DNA of 33,949 nucleotides from JBDRKE01 sp043814315 (GTDB taxonomy: Bacteria > Omnitrophota > Gorgyraeia > Gygaellales > Profunditerraquicolaceae), in contig JBDRKE010000028.1 in assembly GCA_043814315.1 (NCBI GenBank), positions 1-33,949 of the forward strand, written 5' to 3'. This document shows, piece by piece, positions 7,421 to 15,089 of the stretch (within the stretch, counting starts at the first letter, position 1; each line of letters opens with the position of its first letter). The notes under the pieces were generated by a model that ran no database searches, was not told the origin of the DNA, and was given only the letters and a program-made list of their open reading frames with translations. The translations under genes and the position numbers were made by a program.

Positions 7421-7535
7421 TTGCAGTGATTATAAGATAGATTACAGCGATTGATACTTTAATCGCAGGAATCTTTTCAAAATCTCTGCAGCGACCTTCC
7501 TTAATCACTGAAATCTGCCTTTTAATCTCTGAAAT
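7419..7535. repeat. Array of GATTNCAGNGATT units in opposing orientation
   Basis: Two units GATTGCAGTGATT and GATTACAGCGATT, about 21 bp apart, lie to the left. Two inverted units, AATCACTGAAATC (7503-7515) and AATCTCTGAAATC (7523-7535), lie 20 bp apart to the right. The two halves can pair into one long imperfect hairpin. It fills most of the 189-bp gap between two envelope genes. Confidence 0.55.
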
Positions 7536-7560
7536 CATAGATGAGCATTATAGAATGTCT

Positions 7561-8484
7561 TTAATTAAAATCATGTACCACAATACTTAGATTCCTTTTA
7601 CCGGCTTCTCCGTCAAGATGGACATCCAGAACGAGATTGCCTTTCTCCATCCCTAATTTCACGATACCTCTATTATAATGATAATTTTTGAAGCTTTCCA
7701 GTAATATATCTAAGGACTGCTGCGACGTGCGAGCTAAGTTTCCCAGAAACCTTTTGTCTGTAATGGTCAGGAGGCCCCCGGCCCCTGTCGACGCAAGAGC
7801 GCCTTCGACGGAATTAATATCTGAACCGCTTCCTGTCAAAAATACCTTGCCCCCTAAGGCCCCGGTCATCTGGAATTTCTCCTTTAGGTCAAAATCACGG
7901 ATAAGCCTGTCAATATCCAGATTAATGAAATTCAGGGCTGCCTCGTAATCCATGCCTTTATCCATATTCAAGGACAAACTGACCTCGACCTTCCCATCAA
8001 AAATTTGCGCTGTCAAGGAATCCAAGAATAAGATTTTATCCTTGAGCCTTAGTTTCGCATGAATATTGCTGATTTTGGCTTTATTGTACTTTATCTGGGG
8101 TATGCTTAAATTTCCTAAGACGCTTGCCTCTTCTGGCTTTAATTTTATATGGATATCGGAAAGTTCCAAATCCTTCACCGCAACCGGACCTAAAGAGACG
8201 TCCTTGAGTTCAAGCTTCAGTATATTCCCGTTCAGAAGAGAAAACAAACTGTAAGAGATGCTGGCTTGCTTTATCCTGAAATCATAAGTTTTCTGTTTTT
8301 TGATCTCGATATCAAAAAAGACAAGCTGCTTTAGAGGCATAAAGCCGCATGTTCCGATACGGACGTCGCTACCTAGTAACGCTTTTTCAAGTTGTTTTCT
8401 AACTAAAAAAGTAAGCGCCGGTTTAATAAAAATGGCTGCGCCTAAAATAACCAAGATAATAATAAAAACAGTGAAGCGCTTCAT
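7561..8484 (-). CDS. YdbH-like (AsmA superfamily) envelope protein, short form
   Basis: This 307-residue protein has one N-terminal transmembrane segment (about 5-27) and a beta-rich remainder. Repeated LKDVSLGPVAVKDLELSDI and ALNFINLDIDRLI stretches are typical of the AsmA/TamB/YdbH group of inner-membrane-anchored bridge proteins. The C-terminal part, with GGKVFLTGSGSDINSVEG and FKNYHYNRGIVKLG, resembles the end of E. coli YdbH, although that protein is about 880 residues. The product is thus far shorter than YdbH and may act with the large AsmA-like protein upstream. It overlaps the pyruvate kinase stop by four bases (ATGA) and is followed by the YnbE-YdbL fusion gene, which supports the YdbH reading. 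Confidence 0.7.
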   Translation of the reverse strand: MKRFTVFIIILVILGAAIFIKPALTFLVRKQLEKALLGSDVRIGTCGFMPLKQLVFFDIEIKKQKTYDFRIKQASISYSLFSLLNGNILKLELKDVSLGPVAVKDLELSDIHIKLKPEEASVLGNLSIPQIKYNKAKISNIHAKLRLKDKILFLDSLTAQIFDGKVEVSLSLNMDKGMDYEAALNFINLDIDRLIRDFDLKEKFQMTGALGGKVFLTGSGSDINSVEGALASTGAGGLLTITDKRFLGNLARTSQQSLDILLESFKNYHYNRGIVKLGMEKGNLVLDVHLDGEAGKRNLSIVVHDFN

Positions 8485-9512
8485 CGTTTCATAACAAGAA
8501 AAGTATCGGAGCGTTCGGTAAATTTGATGATCTGGTTCATCATGGAAACAGCTTCCACGGGATACTTACCTGCGGCGGTTTCTGCCGAAAGCATCAGAAA
8601 ATCAGAGCCATCCAGGATGGCATTGGCCACATCCGTCACCTCAGCCCGCGTAGGCCTAAGATTCTCTACCATGCTCTCCAGCATCTGCGTCGCCGTAATC
8701 ACAAACTTTCCTGCCCTATTGCATTTTTTGATAATCTCCTTTTGAACCATAGGGACCTCGTAGATAGGGATAGAAACCCCCATATCTCCGCGCGCAATCA
8801 TGATGCCGTCTGAAACCTCGATAATCTTATCGATATTCTGAATACCCTGGCGGTTCTCGATTTTTGCTATAATCTTACAGTCAGGTAATCGGCCCTGAAT
8901 TAAACGGCGAACAGGCTGTATGTCGAGTTGAGTCCTGACAAAAGATTGAGCGATATAGTCAACCCTGTTTTGTATACCAAACTCAATGTCTATTTTATCC
9001 TTGGCGGTTAACCCCTTAAACCTAAGACGCACGCCGGGAATGTTCACGCCCTTATTCTCCTTTAATATCCCCGGGATCAAAACCTGCGTCTGGAGATAGT
9101 TCGCTGTGCTTTTCTTCACCTGCAAGGCAATGCGACCGTCATCTATGAAGATGTGCGTTCCTACCCTGATATCTTTCAATGGGCCTTCATAATCAAAGGG
9201 AACAGTGTCTTTCTCGCCCAAAGGGCTCTCGCGCGTCAAAATCAGAGTTTGTTTCTTTTTAAGCTCCATCGTCTTTGATTTAAGCTTACCGGTCCTGATA
9301 CGGTATCCCTCTAAATCCTGCAGGACCCTTATATGGCGCCGATATTTCTTATTGAGTTGCCGGATCAGGCTTATGCGCTGGGCATGTTCAAAAGGAGTGG
9401 CGTGGGAAAAATTAAGCCTGGCCACATCCATGCCCGCCAGCATCATTTTTCTCAATGCAGTGACGCTGGTTGAGGCCGGGCCTATCGTGCAAATGATTTT
9501 AGTCTTAACCAT
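8481..9512 (-). CDS. pyk: Pyruvate kinase lacking the C-terminal domain
   Basis: This catalyses phosphoenolpyruvate plus ADP to pyruvate plus ATP. The catalytic barrel is intact: R32, N34 and S36 in ARLNFSH, K217 and E219 in IAKIEN, D243 in ARGDMG, T274 in ATQMLESM, and the signature RPTRAEVTDVANAILDG. The B domain lies at about 70-165. At 343 residues it stops after the barrel, so the usual C-terminal allosteric domain of about 120 residues is missing. Stop and next start overlap as ATGA, so this is a natural end, not a window artefact. The usual GPEIR/GPKIR motif reads GYRIR (69-73), which is odd. It sits between two AsmA-type genes. Confidence 0.87.
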   Translation of the reverse strand: MVKTKIICTIGPASTSVTALRKMMLAGMDVARLNFSHATPFEHAQRISLIRQLNKKYRRHIRVLQDLEGYRIRTGKLKSKTMELKKKQTLILTRESPLGEKDTVPFDYEGPLKDIRVGTHIFIDDGRIALQVKKSTANYLQTQVLIPGILKENKGVNIPGVRLRFKGLTAKDKIDIEFGIQNRVDYIAQSFVRTQLDIQPVRRLIQGRLPDCKIIAKIENRQGIQNIDKIIEVSDGIMIARGDMGVSIPIYEVPMVQKEIIKKCNRAGKFVITATQMLESMVENLRPTRAEVTDVANAILDGSDFLMLSAETAAGKYPVEAVSMMNQIIKFTERSDTFLVMKR

Positions 9513-9518
9513 ATCTCA

Positions 9519-11999
9519 TCATCTCCCCAGTATCGTATCCGTTAAACCTTTCAGGATATTCACGACTGCCGTCTGAAACTTATATTGAGGCTCCTTAAGG
9601 GTGCCGCTGACTTTTATCACGCCAAAAAGCCCTCCCTGGCCGACGATAGCGGTGGTGATATCCTTGAATGTCCCGGTCAAAGGAACCTTATCGTCCAGCA
9701 CGTAGACGTTAAGAGCTGCATCGATAGAACTGTCAAAACCGATTTTGACAGAACCAATCAAATCGGTAATCTTGCTTTGGAGCACCAGATTATCCGTAAA
9801 GATTGACCTGTTCTTAATGATAAAATCGCAGGCGCCTTGTTCAAAAATAATATCGGCAAAATCTTTCCTGGCAAAAAGCAAGGCCCCTAGGCCCTTGAAT
9901 AAATTCAGCTGCCAGAGCTTACCTTCGGTAACAACTATTTTTCCTTCGCCGTTTAACAGAGATAAGGCGCCGCAGGCTCCGTTGAGTTTTGCCTGGGCAT
10001 TGACCGTCCCTGCAATATCCTTATCCTTGGCCGCGGTATCAAGTTTAAGCTGGTCCATCTTGACTCCTTGGATATTCACGGCTACCCCGTAAGGTAAATT
10101 CTGCTGTCGAAGATTTAGTGTGCCGTTGGCTTCGAACAGGCCCTCATACAAGGATAAACGCGCAAGCGGCACCTGACCCACTCCATTTTCCTGGTTATAG
10201 GTCAAATTAAACTCTTTTCCTTTTAGACCGTAGGCGGATAAGGCAGGGCTGGAAAGCCTTGCCTTGATAGCGCAGGTTTTGACATCGTTAAGAGGGCCAA
10301 GGATAGCAAAGGCTACCTGGAGAAAACCTTGAGGCTTGATTTGTTCCAGTTGTTTCTCAAACTTCTTCAGCCAAACTTTACAATCCTTCAAATCTATATT
10401 TAGATTGCCTTTGATATCGGCCTTAAGACTTGGGCTGTCTTGAGTGTCTATCAGGCCGCTAAGTGAAAAATCAGAATTCAGGTATTGACCGTCGAATTTG
10501 GACAACTTTATGACTTTATTCTGAACGGAAAAAAAGGATTCTAAAGAAAGTTGACTGGAAGAAAGCGTCAATTGGACTTCGGGATCCAGAAAGTTATTCA
10601 AAACGCCTTCTGTCTTATAACCAATACCCTGATAGGTGAAATGAAGCTGGGGCCAAAGAATCTGGCTCTGGCTGAATTCCAGCTTCCCTTTTATATCTTC
10701 GAGAGGCTCATCAACCTTTTCTAGTTTTAAAACAGCGCCTGAAATATCGAGAAAACCATTGAGTTGCCAATCCTCGACGGGTCCTCCTTGCGTCTTCAGG
10801 TTGAACGATAGATGGCCTATGCCTTGCGCGTCCTTAAGAAAAGGTACTTGAAATTTATCCTTTAAAAGGGCAGGAAGCGAATTCAAATTTAAGGTAGATT
10901 GGGCGGTTATGTTAAGCTGCGGATTTTGAAAGTCACTTAAGGTTATCTTGCCTTCTAAAGGCATGCTCCAGACTTCGGCTTTAAGGTTTTGTGAAGAAAT
11001 TTCCGAATCATTAAAGATGAAGTCGCCGTTCATGTTTTTTATAGAGTCATAAAATTTCAGCCCTTGAACCTCGGTATCAAAAATTTTTGCCTTTCCGGAA
11101 AAAGCCATTTGTTTTTCCCGGAAGTTATAAAGCAAACTCAACTTTATGTCTGAATTTAACCATGCAGAGATATCTTCTTTGATAACCGCAAGATTCTTAC
11201 CCTTGACCTCCAAATCTGCATAAAGCGCATCCTCCTTGAATTCCAGGTCAACGATTCCGTCTGCCAAGCCTTCGGATATAACAACATTGAGGTTTTTATA
11301 GTAGCTTATAAATTCCTTGGGGGCAAGATTCTGAAACCTGAGCCTGGAGACCAGGCGTTGTCCGGGAATGTTAAATTCACCGTCTGCGTCTAAGAACAGG
11401 GGTTGATCGGTTGATGCTGGAATCTTTGCGGAAAGATCGAACCTGATAGTTGAAGGCAACGACAACCAGGCCTTTAGATTCAAATTCTCGACATCTTTGG
11501 TAAAAACAGGCGTGAAGGTGTCATCTTGAAAGTGAATTTTGGCATCGATGAGGTTTACTTTATAAACAAACACACTAAAGCCTTTTTTTGTATCTGGCGC
11601 ACCGACTGAACCTTCCACCTGAAACAAATCCTGCAGATTAAAAGTGCCGTTGGCTTCGCGCTCCAGGAAAACAACCAAAGACCTTAAGCTTAAATTTGGA
11701 ATGATGAGCCTTTTCTTAAAAAGAGGCCAGAAAAGAAAGGTGCAGGAACCTTCTTTAAGCTGTAGGATTTCTCTATTTTCGTCATAGACGTTCAAATTCC
11801 TTAATACCAGCCCCTTCACTATACTAAACTGCAAAGATTCAAGCCTGACATCTTTTTGAGTCTTTTGTTTTAGTGTTTGGATAACGAGAGATTTTATTTG
11901 GGTGGGCAGAATGACGCTGTTCAGATAAACGATTCCGGCAGAAAAAATTAAGATAAGAACAACAAAGGCAAGAAGAAAGAATCTTTGAATTATTTTCAT
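9519..11999 (-). CDS. Large AsmA/TamB-like envelope protein
   Basis: This 826-residue protein has one N-terminal transmembrane segment (about 7-28) followed by a very long beta-rich region. Features include VRLESLQFSIVKGLVLRNLNVYD near the N-terminus, LDADGEFNIPG and many alternating hydrophobic strands. The C-terminus has IGFDSSIDAALNVYVLDDKVPLTGT and KVSGTLKEPQYKFQ, typical of the AsmA/YhdP/TamB repeating-beta-groove group. Such proteins span from the inner membrane toward the outer membrane and move phospholipids. The start overlaps the cca stop by four bases, and the end is six bases from the pyk start, so transcription is shared. Which E. coli paralogue it matches best cannot be decided by eye. 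Confidence 0.8.
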   Translation of the reverse strand: MKIIQRFFLLAFVVLILIFSAGIVYLNSVILPTQIKSLVIQTLKQKTQKDVRLESLQFSIVKGLVLRNLNVYDENREILQLKEGSCTFLFWPLFKKRLIIPNLSLRSLVVFLEREANGTFNLQDLFQVEGSVGAPDTKKGFSVFVYKVNLIDAKIHFQDDTFTPVFTKDVENLNLKAWLSLPSTIRFDLSAKIPASTDQPLFLDADGEFNIPGQRLVSRLRFQNLAPKEFISYYKNLNVVISEGLADGIVDLEFKEDALYADLEVKGKNLAVIKEDISAWLNSDIKLSLLYNFREKQMAFSGKAKIFDTEVQGLKFYDSIKNMNGDFIFNDSEISSQNLKAEVWSMPLEGKITLSDFQNPQLNITAQSTLNLNSLPALLKDKFQVPFLKDAQGIGHLSFNLKTQGGPVEDWQLNGFLDISGAVLKLEKVDEPLEDIKGKLEFSQSQILWPQLHFTYQGIGYKTEGVLNNFLDPEVQLTLSSSQLSLESFFSVQNKVIKLSKFDGQYLNSDFSLSGLIDTQDSPSLKADIKGNLNIDLKDCKVWLKKFEKQLEQIKPQGFLQVAFAILGPLNDVKTCAIKARLSSPALSAYGLKGKEFNLTYNQENGVGQVPLARLSLYEGLFEANGTLNLRQQNLPYGVAVNIQGVKMDQLKLDTAAKDKDIAGTVNAQAKLNGACGALSLLNGEGKIVVTEGKLWQLNLFKGLGALLFARKDFADIIFEQGACDFIIKNRSIFTDNLVLQSKITDLIGSVKIGFDSSIDAALNVYVLDDKVPLTGTFKDITTAIVGQGGLFGVIKVSGTLKEPQYKFQTAVVNILKGLTDTILGR

Positions 12000-13453
12000 C
12001 GCGCAGATTCTTCAAGAACCATTTTTGCAGCGGCTGCCATGGCCTGCCTCTTATTCTTAATCCTGCCAATGGCCTGCAATTCTTCAATCTGTGAGAGAAT
12101 CTTGCCGATTAAGGGGGATGGCTCCAATCGGAAGTGCCTGATCAAGTCATGGCCGTTGATAAGGCGCACCAAAGGTTTTTTCTTCTTCCTCCTGAAATAT
12201 TCCTTTATTAAACCAAAGGCGATCCTTTCATGCTGAACGCGGGATTCTTTGGTGGTGAGCCTTCCTCGGGTGGAGCGCTGGTCAGCGATGGACAACAACA
12301 ACGTGCTTACGGCTTCACTGCCGGTATCGCGAAAATACCTAAAAACGGCTCGGGGAGTCACTTCTTCCTGGTCTCCTAAATACCCCGGCCTTAAATGCCA
12401 AAAAACCATTCTTTGCAACGCATCCATCTCGTCATTGGACAACCTCAGCCTCCTGATAATGTTTCTTGAGATATCAGCGCCTTTTCGCTCGTGGCCGTGA
12501 AACATAATCTTGCCGTCTTTACGACGCAGGCAATCCGGCTTTCCGATGTCATGGAGAAAAGCGCCTAATTTCATTAAGCCCTTGCGCCTGCGTTCGCTTG
12601 AGATAACCTCATCCAGATAATCCTGAATATCACGATGCCGCTTTAACTCAAGAAACAAAGCTTCCAGTTGCCTCATAGTCTCCAGGGTGTGCTTCCAGAT
12701 GTCTAAATGATGGTAAGGCCCCTGCTTTACGCCCCGCATTTTCTCGATTTCAGGAAAAATGATTTTAAGGATCTTCAGCTCATCCAGCTTCCTGAAGCTG
12801 GCATAGGCTAAGAGGCTATCAAAAATCTTAAATAGCTCGTCGCGGATGCGCTCGCCGGAGACAAGCGCTAATTTCTGCTTTGCCTGTACCGCACATTTTA
12901 AAGTCTCTTTGTCTATTTTAAAACCAAAAAGGACGCTAAAGCTGAAGGCGCGTAAAATCCTCAACGGGTCTTCCACGAACACTTTCTTAAAGGGGGCCTT
13001 TATGAGCTTAATTTTTAAATCCTGCCTGCCGCCAAAGGGGTCGATAAGAAACGGTTCGACTTGCCGGTTCTTAAAAATAACCTCTAATTCTAATGCCATG
13101 GCATTGATGGTGAAATCACGATGCCGCAGGTCCTCTTCCAAGTTCTTGCCGCGAAAATCCGTAAAATCCAGCGTATAAACCTTGTCTTTTGCTTTCTTGA
13201 CCAAGCGACAGGCGCCGTGCTCTCTGTCCAATACCACGAATCCTGCCTTAAGTTCCCTGGCCAACTTCCTGCCGAAATTTATCGCGCTTCTTTCAAGGCA
13301 GAAATCATAATCCGGATTCTCCTTGTTTCTTTCCAGCATCAAATCCCGAAGCAAACCTCCCACCAGATAAAGCTTCACCTTCCTTTTCTTAGCAAAGACG
13401 TAAACAAGCCTAAGGTTATTCTTATCCGTTTCTGAGAATTTAAGTAATTTCAT
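11996..13453 (-). CDS. cca: CCA-adding/poly(A) polymerase family tRNA nucleotidyltransferase with HD domain
   Basis: This is a 485-residue class II nucleotidyltransferase. LVGGLLRDLML (30-40) is the GG/RD motif, DYD (48-50) supplies the metal-binding aspartates, and RHRDFTINAMA follows. The EDPLRILRAFSF segment is the conserved helix after the palm, and GERIRDELFKI is the neck. An HD domain is seen at LGAFLHDIGKP with later HGHERKGADIS and FWHLRPG, suggesting phosphodiesterase/phosphatase activity as in E. coli Cca. The C-terminal LINGHDLIRHFRLEPSPLIGKIL is a tail found in HD-containing family members. It probably adds or repairs the CCA end of tRNAs, although poly(A) polymerase activity cannot be excluded. 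The next gene starts inside its stop codon. Confidence 0.9.
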   Translation of the reverse strand: MKLLKFSETDKNNLRLVYVFAKKRKVKLYLVGGLLRDLMLERNKENPDYDFCLERSAINFGRKLARELKAGFVVLDREHGACRLVKKAKDKVYTLDFTDFRGKNLEEDLRHRDFTINAMALELEVIFKNRQVEPFLIDPFGGRQDLKIKLIKAPFKKVFVEDPLRILRAFSFSVLFGFKIDKETLKCAVQAKQKLALVSGERIRDELFKIFDSLLAYASFRKLDELKILKIIFPEIEKMRGVKQGPYHHLDIWKHTLETMRQLEALFLELKRHRDIQDYLDEVISSERRRKGLMKLGAFLHDIGKPDCLRRKDGKIMFHGHERKGADISRNIIRRLRLSNDEMDALQRMVFWHLRPGYLGDQEEVTPRAVFRYFRDTGSEAVSTLLLSIADQRSTRGRLTTKESRVQHERIAFGLIKEYFRRKKKKPLVRLINGHDLIRHFRLEPSPLIGKILSQIEELQAIGRIKNKRQAMAAAAKMVLEESAR

Positions 13454-13462
13454 TGTATTAAT

Positions 13463-13607
13463 AATGAACCTTTCAAGACCGGGTCTTGTAACCCTTTGTG
13501 TACCAACCTATTTCAAGACCCGGTCTTGAGCAAAATGCTTATAAAATCTTACACAAGGGAAAACGGCGGGCAAAAGCGACCTGAGCGAGAAGACTGACAG
13601 GTTCATT
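13463..13607. repeat. Composite intergenic element with paired palindromes (copy 2) and shared tail
   Basis: The gap between the DUF151 gene and cca is bounded by a 9-bp inverted repeat, AATGAACCT (13463-13471) and AGGTTCATT (13599-13607). Inside is a second paired-palindrome unit (13474-13488 and 13514-13528) with nearly the same spacer as the copy at 3.55 kb. A 31-base tail (13577-13607) is identical at 29 of 31 positions to 20218-20248. The tail has an ACCTG/CAGGT stem. No gene is seen. Confidence 0.75.
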
Positions 13608-13615
13608 TATGAACT

Positions 13616-14026
13616 CTATTTATTCTGGTTGAATATCTCTGATTGCTTGATGATTTCGTCTTCGACAAATATCGGCGCACGGGCACGGACAGCCAAAGCA
13701 ATACTATCAGAGGGACGGGCATCTATGACCTTGGTTTCTCCGGATGCGGTCTTAAGAAGTATCTTGGCATGAAAGGTGTTCTCTTCCAGTTTATCAATGA
13801 TAACCCTGTCGATCGCAGCGTCTAAATTGGCGATCGTGGTGTGCAGCAAATCATGGGTCAAAGGCCGCGGGGGCTCAAAGCCGCTGATCTTTAATTTTAT
13901 CGCCGAGGCCTCAGGCAAACCTATGACGATAGGCAGGATACGCACTCCTTCTTTCTCTTTCAAGACGATCAACTGATCGTGTCTCTTCTCATCAATCACA
14001 ATTTTATTCAATTCCATCTCGACCAT
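13616..14026 (-). CDS. DUF151 (bifunctional nuclease family) protein
   Basis: This short all-domain DUF151 protein has the recognisable core ILPIVIGLPEASAIKLKI, then the RPLTHDLL motif and the end KVIDARPSDSIALAVRARAPIFV. Family members from plants and some bacteria have been reported to have nuclease activity, but the bacterial role is unclear. Three in-frame ATGs lie near the start (14035, 14026 and 14017). A GAGAGGAG sits almost against the first and about 10 bases from the second, so 14026 is preferred. It lies between nrdR and cca in the same direction; gap to nrdR is short. Confidence 0.85.
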   Translation of the reverse strand: MVEMELNKIVIDEKRHDQLIVLKEKEGVRILPIVIGLPEASAIKLKISGFEPPRPLTHDLLHTTIANLDAAIDRVIIDKLEENTFHAKILLKTASGETKVIDARPSDSIALAVRARAPIFVEDEIIKQSEIFNQNK

Positions 14027-14043
14027 AAAAGCCATACTCCTCT

Positions 14044-14514
14044 CTATCGGATTTTGCGTTTTTCTTTACCTAAAATGTCCTTCAGCTCCTCCATAAACTG
14101 GCCGACATCCTTAAATTGACGATAAACAGAAGCAAACCGGACATAGGCTACGTCATCCAGAACCTTTAATTTTTCCATCACGAGTTCTCCGATGCGGCTG
14201 GCAGAAACTTCGCGGTCAGATTTCTTCTGGATGGCGCGCTCGACCTGCGTGAGGATCTCCTCCATCTTCTCCATGCTGATGGGTCTTTTCTCGCACGCCC
14301 GAATGACGCCGGCTAAGATTTTTTTACGGTCAAAGGGTTCGCGCCGGCCGTCCTTCTTGATGACCATCAGAGAGACCTCTTCAATATATTCGTAAGTCGT
14401 GAAACGCTTGCCGCACTTCAAGCACTCGCGTCGCCGACGGATGGCTGACTCTTCGGATGTGGCGCGCGAATCCACGACTTTATCTTCTTTATAATCGCAA
14501 TAAGGACACTTCAT
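14044..14514 (-). CDS. nrdR: Transcriptional repressor NrdR
   Basis: NrdR represses ribonucleotide reductase genes in response to ATP/dATP. The true start is ATG 14514 giving MKCPYC. Zinc ribbon cysteines are C3, C6, C31 and C34 (CPYC, CLKC), followed by GKRFTTYE and an ATP-cone domain (IKKDGRREPFDRKKI to about residue 140). Length (156) is normal. Ten extra codons upstream in the same frame come from an AT-rich palindrome and are not coding. It lies directly downstream of the dCMP deaminase gene, fitting a deoxynucleotide-supply cluster. I saw no NrdR-box pair in this window. Confidence 0.95.
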   Translation of the reverse strand: MKCPYCDYKEDKVVDSRATSEESAIRRRRECLKCGKRFTTYEYIEEVSLMVIKKDGRREPFDRKKILAGVIRACEKRPISMEKMEEILTQVERAIQKKSDREVSASRIGELVMEKLKVLDDVAYVRFASVYRQFKDVGQFMEELKDILGKEKRKIR

Positions 14515-14529
14515 AGTCGCTTCGCTCCC

Positions 14530-14617
14530 AAATCCCAAATCCAAATACTACCAAATCCAAAATAAATCCAAATGTTTTGTTTGGAATTTTGAATTTGGGG
14601 TTTTGACATTTGGATTT
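14530..14617. repeat. AT-rich CCAAATC palindrome element, copy 1
   Basis: A perfect 11-bp stem AAATCCAAATG (14564-14574) and CATTTGGATTT (14607-14617) is flanked by more direct copies of CAAATCC at about 7-bp steps. It ends two bases from the dCMP deaminase stop codon and lies upstream of nrdR. Similar elements are at 17.9 and 18.5 kb. Confidence 0.7.
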
Positions 14618-14618
14618 T

Positions 14619-15089
14619 TCATTTTTTAGTATTTCTTACCTTTATTCTGGCTTCTTTCAAAAACTGCTTAGCCAATTTATCGGGATAGCCGCCAGCCGCT
14701 ACAATCTCCTGGATGCCGGCATTAATCAACATCTTAGCGCAGATAACGCAGGGCTGATTGGTGGCATAAAGCGTGCTTCCTTTGACGCCGATGCCGTGCA
14801 AAGCTGCCTGCACAAGCACATTCTGTTCCGCATGCATGCCGCGGCAAAGTTCATGGCGTTCGCCCGACGGAATCTTTAATTTTTCTCTTAAGCATCCGAT
14901 TTCAATGCAGTGTTTAAGGCCCGAGGGCGCACCGTTATAACCCGTGGCAAGGATCCTTTTGTCTTTAACTAAAACCGCACCCACCCTGCGGCGCAGGCAA
15001 GTCGCTCTTTTGGCAACCAGATGCGCTACCTCTAAAAAATATTCATCCCAGCTAGGCCGTTGATGAGCGAGCGTCTTGACTTTTTTCAT
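14619..15089 (-). CDS. dCMP deaminase (ComEB/DCD1 type)
   Basis: This converts dCMP to dUMP, a route to dTMP. The zinc site is H86-A-E88 and C114-x2-C117 (PCVICAK), with the conserved N-terminal RPSWDEYFLEVAHLVAKRATC and YNGAPSG. The 156-residue length and the extra CIEIGCLRE insertion before HAEQN match the dCMP-specific family rather than cytidine deaminase. The ATG overlaps the glyA stop by four bases, so it is co-translated. Its neighbours glyA (folate one-carbon) and nrdR fit a role in dNTP balance. Confidence 0.92.
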   Translation of the reverse strand: MKKVKTLAHQRPSWDEYFLEVAHLVAKRATCLRRRVGAVLVKDKRILATGYNGAPSGLKHCIEIGCLREKLKIPSGERHELCRGMHAEQNVLVQAALHGIGVKGSTLYATNQPCVICAKMLINAGIQEIVAAGGYPDKLAKQFLKEARIKVRNTKK

